A program made the position numbers and the translations under genes. A stretch of 64,000 nt of DNA from Rhizobiales bacterium 62-17 (lineage in GTDB: Bacteria > Pseudomonadota > Alphaproteobacteria > Rhizobiales > Beijerinckiaceae), in the NCBI GenBank assembly GCA_001898965.1, contig MKVW01000009.1, positions 124,001 through 188,000 on the forward strand. The letters are read 5' to 3'. This document shows positions 1 through 8,164 of this stretch, piece after piece. Position 1 is the first letter of the stretch. Every line of letters starts with the position of its first letter. The notes beneath the pieces are model-generated. The model was given only the letters and a program-made list of their open reading frames with translations, made no database searches and had not been told where the DNA came from.

Positions 1-519
1 GGCGTCGGTTTCGAAACCACGTGCCACCGTCTCAGCACCTTGCAGAAACCCGGCGCGCGCGGCGTGCCGTTCTTCTTCATCCGCGTCGACCGCGCCGGCA
101 ATATTTCCAAGCGCCAGTCGGCGACCGACTTTCACTTCTCGCGCATCGGCGGCACCTGCCCGCTGTGGAATGTCTATGAAGCCTTCGCGCAGCCGCAGCG
201 CATCCTGACGCAACTGGCGCGCATGCCGGACGAGCGCACCTACCTTTGGATCGCCCGCACGGTCTCACACGGCCAGGGCGGCTATCATGCGCCGCGCAAG
301 ACCTTCGCCATTGCGCTCGGCTGCGACCTGCAGCACGCCGCACGCGTGGTCTATTCAGATGGACTTGATCTCAAAAACCCCGCCGCCGCCACGCCGATCG
401 GCGCCGGCTGCCGCATCTGCGAGCGCGATGCCTGTCCGCAGCGCGCCTTTCCACCTGTCGGCAAAGCGCTGCACGTGGACGACACGCGCAGCGCTTTCGC
501 GCCCTATGGAGCGAATTGA
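1..519 (+). CDS. ScfR-type short-chain fatty acyl regulator, C-terminal part
   Basis: The reading frame is open from base 1, so this is the 3' end of a gene that begins before the window; 172 codons are visible. The text matches the C-terminal DUF2083 region of ScfR/RamB/PccR-type regulators, which normally carry an XRE helix-turn-helix, an ImmA/IrrE-like domain and this segment, and which respond to short-chain acyl-CoA. A cysteine cluster (GAGCRICERDACPQR) near the end is typical of the family. The DNA-binding part is not in the window. Its target is usually a propionyl-CoA, glyoxylate or acetate gene nearby, presumably upstream of base 1. Confidence 0.8.
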   Translation, partial: GVGFETTCHRLSTLQKPGARGVPFFFIRVDRAGNISKRQSATDFHFSRIGGTCPLWNVYEAFAQPQRILTQLARMPDERTYLWIARTVSHGQGGYHAPRKTFAIALGCDLQHAARVVYSDGLDLKNPAAATPIGAGCRICERDACPQRAFPPVGKALHVDDTRSAFAPYGAN

Positions 520-1728
520 CTACGCCACCGCTGGCACGCGCCCAAGCCGCTCCAGTGCATCCTTCTCGACGTCATAGTCATAGAGCGACTTGCGGAATTG
601 CGCCGATGTGGCGATCTCGCGATCGCGCTGTTCAAGACTGCCGCTGCGCGAATCGTAACGCAGACCATTGCGCCGCGCTTCCGCCTGAATGAGATCGGTA
701 CGCGGTCGTCGGAAGGCTTCATAATCCTTCAGCACAGCCGGCACATCGGCTGGCGCATGGCCTTCAAGGAAGATCGACAGAGCGCAGCCATCCTCGATCG
801 CCTGATTGGCGCCCTGGCCCAGATGCGGCAGCATCGCATGCGCCGCATCGCCCAGCAGCACGAGGCGGCCGTTGGTCCACGACGACAGCGGCAAGCGATC
901 GTAAAGACCCCACCAGAAGCAGCTTTCAACTTTGGTCAGCAGATCGACGATCGGCGCATGCCAGCCGGCGAAAGACGCCGCCAGCTCGTCACGATCGCCC
1001 ACCGCCGACCAGGATTCGGCCAGCTCGTCGCCTGTCGGCACGAAGCCGACATAGTTGAGCAGAGTGCCGCCGCGCACCGGGAACACCATGAAATGCTTGC
1101 CGTCGCCCATCCACACCTGATGGGTGCGATCGTTCCAGGTGGCGAGCTTGTCGCGCGAGACGAGACCGCGATAGGCACGCGAGCCGGAATATTCCGGCGC
1201 CTGCGGCTCGACCACGAATTTCTGCAGCACCGATTGAATGCCGTCGGCGGCAATCACCACATCGGCTTCCGCCTGGGCGCCATGGGCGAAGAACAGGCGC
1301 GCCACCTGCTCGTCCTGCTCGAAGCCGGTGCAGCGATGGCCGGTGCGCACGCAGCCCTCCGGCAGTGCCGCCGCCAGCGCGTTCAGCATATCGGCGCGAT
1401 GCATGCCATACATGCCGTTCCAGCCGTTCGAATCCGTCGTCAGGATGGGGCCGACGACGGTGCCGTCCATGCGATAATATTGCGAGCCCGGGCCGACCTT
1501 GGCGCCGACTTGGTTCAACGGCCCTTGAAAGCCGATACGTTCCAAGACCCGCAGACTGTTGGGATAGATGAACAGGCCGGCGCCGACTTCGCCCAGCTTT
1601 CCCGCCTGCTCATAGACCGTGACGTCGAAGCCGCGCCGCACCAAAAAATTCGCCGCCGCCAATCCGCCCATGCCGCCGCCGACGATGGCGACGCGGAGTT
1701 TCCGTCCCATATTCACGTGCCTGTTCAT
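520..1728 (-). CDS. FAD-dependent aromatic monooxygenase (salicylate hydroxylase-like)
   Basis: This 402-residue protein is a group A flavoprotein hydroxylase. It shows the N-terminal dinucleotide motif VGGGMGG (about residues 16-22), the DG motif AADGIQS (about 160-166) and the GD motif LLGDAAHAMLPHLGQGANQA (about 291-310). Relatives hydroxylate salicylate, 3-hydroxybenzoate or 6-hydroxynicotinate using NAD(P)H and oxygen; the substrate cannot be read here. I chose the ATG at 1728 because GAAGG lies a suitable distance upstream; an ORF extension to 1839 would overlap the upstream gene. It lies just downstream of a Bug receptor on the same strand, so the two probably form an uptake-plus-oxidation pair. 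Confidence 0.85.
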   Translation of the reverse strand: MNRHVNMGRKLRVAIVGGGMGGLAAANFLVRRGFDVTVYEQAGKLGEVGAGLFIYPNSLRVLERIGFQGPLNQVGAKVGPGSQYYRMDGTVVGPILTTDSNGWNGMYGMHRADMLNALAAALPEGCVRTGHRCTGFEQDEQVARLFFAHGAQAEADVVIAADGIQSVLQKFVVEPQAPEYSGSRAYRGLVSRDKLATWNDRTHQVWMGDGKHFMVFPVRGGTLLNYVGFVPTGDELAESWSAVGDRDELAASFAGWHAPIVDLLTKVESCFWWGLYDRLPLSSWTNGRLVLLGDAAHAMLPHLGQGANQAIEDGCALSIFLEGHAPADVPAVLKDYEAFRRPRTDLIQAEARRNGLRYDSRSGSLEQRDREIATSAQFRKSLYDYDVEKDALERLGRVPAVA

Positions 1729-1798
1729 TGTTTTTGCCTTCAGACTGTTTCGCACATCGTTGCGGGGTTGGCCAGAAGGCCAATGGTTGAGAGCGTGC

Positions 1799-2797
1799 TC
1801 AGCCGGAACCGATTTTGACGTTCGCTTGCTTGATGACACCGCCCCAAAGCTTCTCCTCGGCGGCGATGAAGGTGGCGGCCTCTTGCGGCGTATTGCCGAT
1901 CGGCTTGGCGGCCTGATCGACGAATTTGCGGGTAATCTCCGGCGAACGGATGATCGCCACCACGTCGCGATTGATCTTCTCGATCAGCGCATCCGGCGTG
2001 CCCGGAGGTGCCATCATGCCGTACCAGGCCACCGCCGAAAAACCGGGCAGGCCTTGTTCCGACAAGGTCGGCACGTCAGGCACTTCGGGCGCACGCTCCA
2101 GCGCACACACGCCGATCATCTTCAACATGCCGGCGCGATGCTGCGGCAGCGATTGCGAAATGTTGTCGAAGAAAATATCGACATGGCCGGCGACGAGATC
2201 AGCCAGCGCCGGCGCCGTGCCGCGATAAGGCACGTGATTGAATTTGACGCCCGCCATGCTCTCGAACAGCGCCGCCGTCAGATGCGACGTGCTGCCATTG
2301 CCCTGATTGGCGCAATTGATCCCGCCCGGATTGGCTTTTGCCTTGGCGATCAATTCCGCAATCGTGGAAACGCCGAGCTTGTTGCTGACATCGACCACAT
2401 TGGTGGCCGAGCCGATGATGGTGATCGGCTTGAACTTGGTCGGGTCGTAGCCGAGCTTGGGATAGAGATTGTGATTGATGGCGATGGGCGGCGGCGGCGC
2501 GGCGAGCAGCGTATAGCCATCGGGCGCGGCGAAGGCCACCACCTCGGCACCGACATTGCCGCCGGCCCCCGGCCGGTTCTCGATGACCACAGGCTGTTTC
2601 CAGACCTGGGTCAGCACGTCGGCGATCAAGCGCGGCAGGGCATCGGATGTGCCACCGGCTGGAAACGGCACGATGACGCGCACGGTCTGTTTCGGCCAAT
2701 CGGCCGGTGGCCCGCCTTGGGCGCGCACGCCTTGCGGCAGCAGCGCCACGGCGCCTGAAGCCAGCAGCGCCGTGTTGAAGCGGCGACGATCCATCAT
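1799..2797 (-). CDS. Bug/TctC-family tricarboxylate-type solute-binding receptor
   Basis: This 332-residue periplasmic binding protein starts with a twin-arginine-like leader (DRRRF followed by a hydrophobic stretch, cleavage near RAQ at about 27). It continues with the family hallmarks VRVIVPFPAGGTSDALPR and ENRPGAGGNVGAE. The family binds carboxylates or aromatic acids and feeds TctAB-type permeases; no tctA or tctB is present in the window. Two ATGs lie in tandem (2797 and 2794), and the GGAGG is better spaced for the second. It is transcribed towards the monooxygenase and away from the LysR gene. Confidence 0.88.
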   Translation of the reverse strand: MMDRRRFNTALLASGAVALLPQGVRAQGGPPADWPKQTVRVIVPFPAGGTSDALPRLIADVLTQVWKQPVVIENRPGAGGNVGAEVVAFAAPDGYTLLAAPPPPIAINHNLYPKLGYDPTKFKPITIIGSATNVVDVSNKLGVSTIAELIAKAKANPGGINCANQGNGSTSHLTAALFESMAGVKFNHVPYRGTAPALADLVAGHVDIFFDNISQSLPQHRAGMLKMIGVCALERAPEVPDVPTLSEQGLPGFSAVAWYGMMAPPGTPDALIEKINRDVVAIIRSPEITRKFVDQAAKPIGNTPQEAATFIAAEEKLWGGVIKQANVKIGSG

Positions 2798-2892
2798 GTT
2801 CCTCCCCAGAACTGCATTACCAACGGCCTCGGCGGAGGCCTCATCTGAAGGGCGGAATTAAGGGCTCGACATCTATTAAACAATCGGCGATT

Positions 2893-2904
2893 AATTGATC
2901 AATT
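2893..2904. promoter_or_regulatory. Palindrome next to LysR start
   Basis: AATTGATCAATT is a perfect 12-bp palindrome. It lies in the 125-bp region between the divergent Bug-receptor and LysR genes and just before the first possible LysR ATG. It could be a LysR operator used for autoregulation; this is inferred from position only. Confidence 0.4.
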
Positions 2905-2922
2905 GATATGGAATTTATATCA

Positions 2923-3855
2923 ATGTCATCCCGCATCACATTGCGCCAGTTGCAAGCCTTCATCGCCGTGGCGCAGGCGCAAAGCTTCACCCGCGCCGCC
3001 GAACGGCTGAACCTCGCGCAACCGATCGTCTCCGGCCTCGTGCGCGATCTCGAGGCCGAGGTCGGCTTTCGCCTGTTCAACCGCACGACACGCCGCGTCG
3101 AACCGACCGATGCGGCGCTGGAATTCCTGCACGACGTCGAACGGATCAACGACAATGTCGAAATGGCGCTGCGCCGCGCCCGCGATATCGGCCTGCGCCG
3201 TCGCGGCCATATCGCCGTCGGCGCGCCGCCCCTGTTGGCGGCGGCGCTGATGCCCCACGCCATGGCCGACTTCGCGCAGCATTCGCCCGACATCACCGTG
3301 ACCCTGGTCGACCGGCCGATCGCCGATCTGCATCAGATGCTGAAGGATGGCGAATTGCATCTGGCGATCGGCACGTTCCTGCGCGTCGATCCGTCGATCA
3401 CGCGCCGTTCTCTCGTCACCGATTCCTTCTCGCTGCTCTGCCGCATCGATCATCCGCTGGCGGCGCTGAAGCGGCCGCGCTGGCGCGACCTCGAAGGTCA
3501 TGCTCTGATCGCGCTGCGCGGCGGCAACGGCATTCGCGAACAGCTCGAACGCGGATATGCCGCCGCAGGCCTGACCGCCGAACCGGCACATGAGTTCAGC
3601 CAGCTCGCCACCGTCATCGCTATGGTCGAAGCCGGTTTCGGCCTCACCGTTCTACCGCTCTATGGTTTGACGGCCCTCCCCTCGGAGCAATTGATCGCGC
3701 GCCCGCTCAGCAATCCCTCTCTGAAGCGCGAATTCGACGTGGTCCATCGCGCCGACCGCACGCTGTCACCGGGCGCCCTCGCCTTCATCGAAAGCCTCGG
3801 CCGCGCGGCGCGCGATCTGAAACGGCGCCACACCACCGCGGTGACGCGCGACTGA
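2923..3855 (+). CDS. LysR-family transcriptional regulator
   Basis: This 310-residue regulator has an N-terminal winged helix-turn-helix (ITLRQLQAFIAVAQAQSFTRA, then LNLAQPIVSGLVRDLE) and an effector domain starting at about residue 90. The ATG at 2923 gives a usual LysR N-terminus; an ATG at 2908 is also in frame, but neither has a strong ribosome site. It diverges from the Bug receptor and monooxygenase genes, the classic arrangement for a LysR activator of a neighbouring catabolic operon, so these are its likely targets. The inducer is unknown. Confidence 0.88.
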   Translation: MSSRITLRQLQAFIAVAQAQSFTRAAERLNLAQPIVSGLVRDLEAEVGFRLFNRTTRRVEPTDAALEFLHDVERINDNVEMALRRARDIGLRRRGHIAVGAPPLLAAALMPHAMADFAQHSPDITVTLVDRPIADLHQMLKDGELHLAIGTFLRVDPSITRRSLVTDSFSLLCRIDHPLAALKRPRWRDLEGHALIALRGGNGIREQLERGYAAAGLTAEPAHEFSQLATVIAMVEAGFGLTVLPLYGLTALPSEQLIARPLSNPSLKREFDVVHRADRTLSPGALAFIESLGRAARDLKRRHTTAVTRD

Positions 3856-3858
3856 GAC

Positions 3859-4449
3859 CTAACGGCCGAACGTCACTTTGTAGAGCGTGATCGGCCGTGC
3901 CGCGCGCAGTGCTTGCGGCTGCACCGGGGGCGGCTTGACGCAAGGCCCATCCCAGGCCGTTTGGCCGAATGTATCGACCGCCCATTTGATCAGCCGGCGC
4001 GCTTCGCCATTGCTATCGGCTTTGCCTTGGGCCACCAGAATGCCGATGGCGTCATAAAGCACCGCATTCGCTTCGATCAGACTATAGCCGTTAGGCGCAT
4101 CGGGCAGGCGCCGGCAACGGTGTTCGTTGAACAGCCAATCGTGCAGGATATAGGCGGGTCCGTAGGCCCAGGGCGAGAAGCCCTTGACACTCCAGAACAC
4201 GCGCGGGATCGAACCACCATCCGTATAAATGCGCCCCGGTTGGATCGGCGGCTTGCCGGCGATGGCGTAAATCAACGGATCTGTTGGGTCGGGCACGTAG
4301 ATGAATCCGTCCTCGGAGGTCCATTGCAAAAGCAACGTGCCCTGCAGGCGTCCGCGTGGCGGATCGAACAGGCCCCCATCCAGGGAGGCGCATCCACTCA
4401 TGATCACGGCGACACCAAGACATGTCGCGGTCGACCGCAATCCCCGCAT
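3859..4449 (-). CDS. DUF1353-family lipoprotein
   Basis: This 196-residue protein has a short hydrophobic leader ending in the lipobox-like VIMSGCAS, so it is predicted to be a lipid-anchored envelope protein with acylated Cys near residue 20. The middle carries the DUF1353 signature: TDGGSIPRVFW followed by GPAYILHDWLF. DUF1353 proteins are otherwise known mainly from phages and from scattered bacterial genes of unknown function. The gene is convergent with the LysR gene, with only 3 bases between stops, and has no obvious operon partner. Confidence 0.72.
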   Translation of the reverse strand: MRGLRSTATCLGVAVIMSGCASLDGGLFDPPRGRLQGTLLLQWTSEDGFIYVPDPTDPLIYAIAGKPPIQPGRIYTDGGSIPRVFWSVKGFSPWAYGPAYILHDWLFNEHRCRRLPDAPNGYSLIEANAVLYDAIGILVAQGKADSNGEARRLIKWAVDTFGQTAWDGPCVKPPPVQPQALRAARPITLYKVTFGR

Positions 4450-4518
4450 GATCAGCCCTTCCCACCGCCTCAGAGACGGCAGGGATCGTAGCCGATCGGC
4501 AGGCAGGGGTGAACAGGC

Positions 4519-5889
4519 TTACACCGCCGATGCCACCGGCACGGCTTCCGGCACCGGCCCCTCGACCACATCGCTGACGTCGGTCGCCATGCCGTTCAGC
4601 ACCTGACGTGCCTTCTCGTGATCGAGATCACCCTCCCAGGCCGCGACCACCACGGTTGCCACGCAATTGCCGATGAGATTGCCCAGCGCCCGCGCCATGC
4701 CGATGAACCAGTCGACGGAGAGCACCAGCACCAGGCCTATGGCGGGGATCGACGGCACGGCGTTGAGCGTCGCCGCCAGGATGACGATGGCCGAACCCGG
4801 CACGCCATGCGCCCCTTTCGAGGTGATGAGGGAAACACCCAGCACCAGCAGGAGATCGCCGAAGGACAGCGGCGTGTTGGTCGCCTGGGCGATGAACACC
4901 ACGGCCAGAGTAAGATAGATCGAAAAGGCATCGAGATTGAACGAATAGCCCGTCGGCACGACGAGGCCGACCGTCGATTTCTTGATGCCCATCACTTCGA
5001 GCTTGCGCATGATCTGCGGCAGCACCGCATCCGACGAGGCGGTGCTGAGCACGATCGTCAGCTCTTCGCGCATGTAGGCCAGGAATTTGAACAGATTGAT
5101 CCCAGCCATGCGCATGACCGCGCCGAGCACGACGAAGACGAACAAAAGCACCGAGACGTAGTAGAGTACCACCAGCGACAGAAGCTGTTTCAGCGACCCC
5201 ACGCCATAGCGCCCGACCGTATAAGCCACGGCACCCAGCACGCCGAACGGCGCCACCCGCACGATCAGGCTCATCGCCTTGAACAACACGCCCGACACGG
5301 CCTCGATCATGTCGGAAACTTTCTGCGCCTGCGGACCACGATACAGCGCCAGGCTGACGCCGAACAGGACGGCGAAGAACAACACCTGCAACACGTCGTT
5401 GCGCGCCAAGGCATCGAACGACGTGCTTGGAATGATGTTGAGGATGAAGGCGGACAGCCCGCCGCCCTGCAGCTTGTGGGCATTGTCGGCATAGCTGCCG
5501 AGCGCCGTGCCATCAAGCGTTGCCGTATTGATGTTCATGCCGTGGCCCGGCCCGAACAGATAGGCCAGCACAATGCCGAGCGCCAAAGCGATGGTCGTCA
5601 TCACTTCGAAATAGACGAGCGCCTTGACACCGACACGCCCGACCTTTTTGAGATCGCCGGCACCGGCGATACCATGCACCACCACGCAGAAGACGATCGG
5701 CGCGACGATCATCGAAATCAGCTTGAGGAAGCCGTCGCTCAGCACTTTGAGCTGCACGGCGAAATCCGGCGCCGCCATGCCCAACACGATGCCGAGCAGG
5801 AGCGCGACGATCACCTGAACGAACAGGGATTTATAAAGCGGCGCGGAGCTTTTCACCGCTTCCGCTGGAGCGGCCATTGAAGCTGACAT
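4519..5889 (-). CDS. dctA: C4-dicarboxylate/amino acid:cation symporter (DctA family)
   Basis: This 456-residue inner-membrane protein belongs to the DAACS family. It shows the N-terminal hydrophobic segment VQVIVALLLGIVLGM, the reentrant-loop serine motif STASSDAVLPQIM, and the conserved VVPTGYSFNLDA block. Family members take up succinate, fumarate, malate or aspartate and glutamate with protons or sodium. The start at 5889 is supported by an AGGAGG site; the open frame extends upstream but without a better site. It is a single-gene unit diverging from the DsbA-like gene. No dctB/dctD two-component system is visible. Confidence 0.88.
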   Translation of the reverse strand: MSASMAAPAEAVKSSAPLYKSLFVQVIVALLLGIVLGMAAPDFAVQLKVLSDGFLKLISMIVAPIVFCVVVHGIAGAGDLKKVGRVGVKALVYFEVMTTIALALGIVLAYLFGPGHGMNINTATLDGTALGSYADNAHKLQGGGLSAFILNIIPSTSFDALARNDVLQVLFFAVLFGVSLALYRGPQAQKVSDMIEAVSGVLFKAMSLIVRVAPFGVLGAVAYTVGRYGVGSLKQLLSLVVLYYVSVLLFVFVVLGAVMRMAGINLFKFLAYMREELTIVLSTASSDAVLPQIMRKLEVMGIKKSTVGLVVPTGYSFNLDAFSIYLTLAVVFIAQATNTPLSFGDLLLVLGVSLITSKGAHGVPGSAIVILAATLNAVPSIPAIGLVLVLSVDWFIGMARALGNLIGNCVATVVVAAWEGDLDHEKARQVLNGMATDVSDVVEGPVPEAVPVASAV

Positions 5890-6077
5890 CGCATCCCTCC
5901 TGGGTAGTCGCCAGGCTCCTCTGCAAGCCCGGTCAGGAGGATGAGAAAGCAAGCGATATGCCACGCGATCGGAGCGCTCTTGCCCCAGTTCAGCCGGTTT
6001 CTCTTGCCATGAGTCGCCTCCTAAGACGCGGGCTGATTTGGATTTTCAGCGACAACACGGATCAAGCGGGCCATTGA

Positions 6078-6755
6078 ATGTTCTATACACGACGCAATTT
6101 TATGATCGCCGCCGGCGGCCTCACCCTCGCTGCCACAAGCGTTTCCGCGCAAGACAGCCTGCATGAATTGACCGACGACAGCGGCAAACCCGTGATCAAT
6201 TACAAGCTGCCCTCGGAACTCTCCGTCGATGGCCTGCCGGGCATCCTCTGGATCGGCCCGGAATCGCCCGACGTGATCCTCACCGAGTTTTCCGATTTCA
6301 ACTGTCCCTTCTGCAAGCGCGCAGCGCGCGATCTGGAGAGCCTGCGCCAGAAGGACAAAGCGCTGCGCATCGGCATGGTGCAGAACGCCGTGCTCGGCCT
6401 CGATTCCTTCCAGGCCGCGCGTGTCTTTCTCGCCGTGCTGCGCATGCATGGACCGCAGCCAGCCCATCGCATGCGCACCGAGCTTTTCGCTCATCGCGGC
6501 ACGGTCGGCGGCCGCACCGCGCTCGATGTCGCGGAGAAACTGAAACTCGATGTCGGCAAGGTCGAGGCCCAAGCCGACGATCCCTTGATCGGCGAGGCCC
6601 TGAAGAAACATATCAAACTGTCCGAGAATCTCGGCTTCAACGCCACGCCATCCTATACGCTCAATGGCGTCGGCATTTTGGGCTATCCCGGCCCCAAGAC
6701 GATCGCGCGGCTCGTCGCTTCGGTACGTGAGTGCGATGATCTCACGTGCGGGTAG
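6078..6755 (+). CDS. Exported DsbA-like thioredoxin-fold protein
   Basis: This 225-residue protein begins with a twin-arginine-like leader (YTRRNFMIAAGG, predicted cleavage near SVSAQ at about 25). It carries a thioredoxin-type active site CPFC at about residues 76-79 in SDFNCPFCKRAARD. A Thr-Pro pair in NATPSYTLNG is the expected cis-proline near the active site. Together these indicate a periplasmic disulfide oxidase or isomerase of the DsbA/DsbG/ScsC group. The partner is not adjacent; a DsbB-family protein is encoded at 47649-48134. A repeat element follows the stop. Confidence 0.82.
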   Translation: MFYTRRNFMIAAGGLTLAATSVSAQDSLHELTDDSGKPVINYKLPSELSVDGLPGILWIGPESPDVILTEFSDFNCPFCKRAARDLESLRQKDKALRIGMVQNAVLGLDSFQAARVFLAVLRMHGPQPAHRMRTELFAHRGTVGGRTALDVAEKLKLDVGKVEAQADDPLIGEALKKHIKLSENLGFNATPSYTLNGVGILGYPGPKTIARLVASVRECDDLTCG

Positions 6756-6762
6756 CCTCTCG

Positions 6763-6914
6763 GTGTCATCCCCGACAGCCGCACAGCGGCTGAGCGGGGA
6801 TCCAGAGCGAGCGGTAAAATGCTGTTTGCTCTCATGCGATTACACGTAACCGTCGCGCAACGCTTTACCACGCGCTCTGGATTCCCGCTCGCGCTTCGCG
6901 CGTCGAGAATGACA
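6763..6914. repeat. Intergenic mosaic palindromic repeat, copy 1
   Basis: This 152-bp element lies between convergent genes. It is bounded by GTGTCATC on the left and GAATGACAC on the right. Inside are nested inverted segments: GGATCCAGAGCG (6798-6809) faces CGCTCTGGATTCC (6873-6885), and AGCGGTAAA faces TTTACCACGC. Its left half matches the element at 19148-19200 (GTGTCATCCC, GGATCCAG, GCGGTAAA in the same order), so it is a dispersed family. No coding potential is apparent. Confidence 0.7.
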
Positions 6915-6935
6915 CTGAGGGCCTTCTGCAATCCG

Positions 6936-7976
6936 TCAGCCCGAACCGCCGCTTCCCTGCGCCTCAAGATTGGCGCGGTGGCGGGCGCGGATTTCGCGCG
7001 GCGATGAGCCGAAGCGGCGGCGGAACGTGCGGTTGAAATAGGACAAATCGTCGAAGCCGACATCGAAGGCGATGCTGCTGATCGGCCGCGTCTGCGCTTC
7101 CGAGGATTGCAGCAGCAGGAGCGCCCGCTCCAACCGCCGGCGCAGCACATATTCCGAGAAAGTGCCGCCTTCCGCCTCGAACAGCTTTTGCAGATAGCGC
7201 GTGCTGACGCCGTGCTGGCTCGCCACCTCCTGCGCCGACAGCGAATGCTGATCGAGCCGCGCCTCGATCTCAGCCATGATGGCGCGCAGGCGCATGGCCG
7301 GGCGCGGCGCCTGTTCGATGGCCGGCGTCTCGAACATATTGGCGACGAGATCGCGCATATAGCGCATCGACAGATCCTGCAGGCCGTCGCTGTTCATCGG
7401 CAAAAGGCCGCGCATCAAAGCCGCCGCGTAATGGCCGAGCAGTAGAAGCGCGCCATTGTCCTGGCCGAATTTGCGCAAGGCCACGTCGGCGAACGGATCA
7501 TCGCCATCGCCGCGTGGCAGCAGAAAGCAATCGAGCCGATCGACATCGGTGAGGATGAAACGCGCCGCCTTGGTGCAGGAGACGATCGCCGCCTCGCGCG
7601 AGGCCACGACCACCTGCGCGTCCTCCTGATGCACAACGATGATGCCGTTCGACGGCCGCACGACCAGAGCACTCGCCTCCGCTAAGGCCTCGAAAGCCCA
7701 GAGCGGCGCGGGATCGAAGCAGGACATCAGCCCGACATCGGGCTCCATGCGCAAGATCGCCTTGGCTTCGAAGGGTACGTCACGCGAGGACTCGAGCCGG
7801 CGCGGCTGCCCCGCCAGCCCCGGCGTCTTGAAGTCAGGCAGATTGCGATGGGTGCGCGCGCTGTCGGCAACGAGCCAGATCGGCATCAGCCGCGCGGCAC
7901 TGCCCTGTCGCCCGGCCGCCACAGGCGCGTGCCGCGTGCGCTTTGTTCGCCTGAGTCCGCTTTCCAATTCGCCCAT
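6936..7976 (-). CDS. AraC-family transcriptional regulator of siderophore uptake locus
   Basis: This 346-residue protein has a C-terminal AraC/XylS double helix-turn-helix (QEVASQHGVSTRYLQKLFEAEG, then ISSIAFDVGFDDLSYFNRTFRRRFG) and an N-terminal sensor region of about 200 residues resembling the AraC_binding_2 type. The ATG at 7976 is preferred; the extension to 7982 starts with TTG. It diverges from a TonB-dependent receptor operon, like RhrA with rhtA and PchR with fptA, so it is likely an activator of siderophore uptake. A metabolite other than a siderophore cannot be excluded as effector. Confidence 0.83.
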   Translation of the reverse strand: MGELESGLRRTKRTRHAPVAAGRQGSAARLMPIWLVADSARTHRNLPDFKTPGLAGQPRRLESSRDVPFEAKAILRMEPDVGLMSCFDPAPLWAFEALAEASALVVRPSNGIIVVHQEDAQVVVASREAAIVSCTKAARFILTDVDRLDCFLLPRGDGDDPFADVALRKFGQDNGALLLLGHYAAALMRGLLPMNSDGLQDLSMRYMRDLVANMFETPAIEQAPRPAMRLRAIMAEIEARLDQHSLSAQEVASQHGVSTRYLQKLFEAEGGTFSEYVLRRRLERALLLLQSSEAQTRPISSIAFDVGFDDLSYFNRTFRRRFGSSPREIRARHRANLEAQGSGGSG

Positions 7977-8164
7977 GTCCAAGATGCCGAAGCGTCAACG
8001 CTCTAGTGCAATTCACTACATCTATGGCGATGGGCGACGTTTGGAAAGCATTGCGGCAGTAGACGCAAATTAAAACAGTTCCAAACAACAACACATCCGC
8101 CGCCATAACAGCCGAAAGCTTGCAGACAGCATGGGCTGAAAAGAAATACATAAGGGGCGTGCTG

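Noticed and set aside
4618..5880. A 420-codon open frame antisense to dctA
   Set aside because: His/Asp/Arg-rich shadow of a transmembrane gene; no domain or ribosome site.
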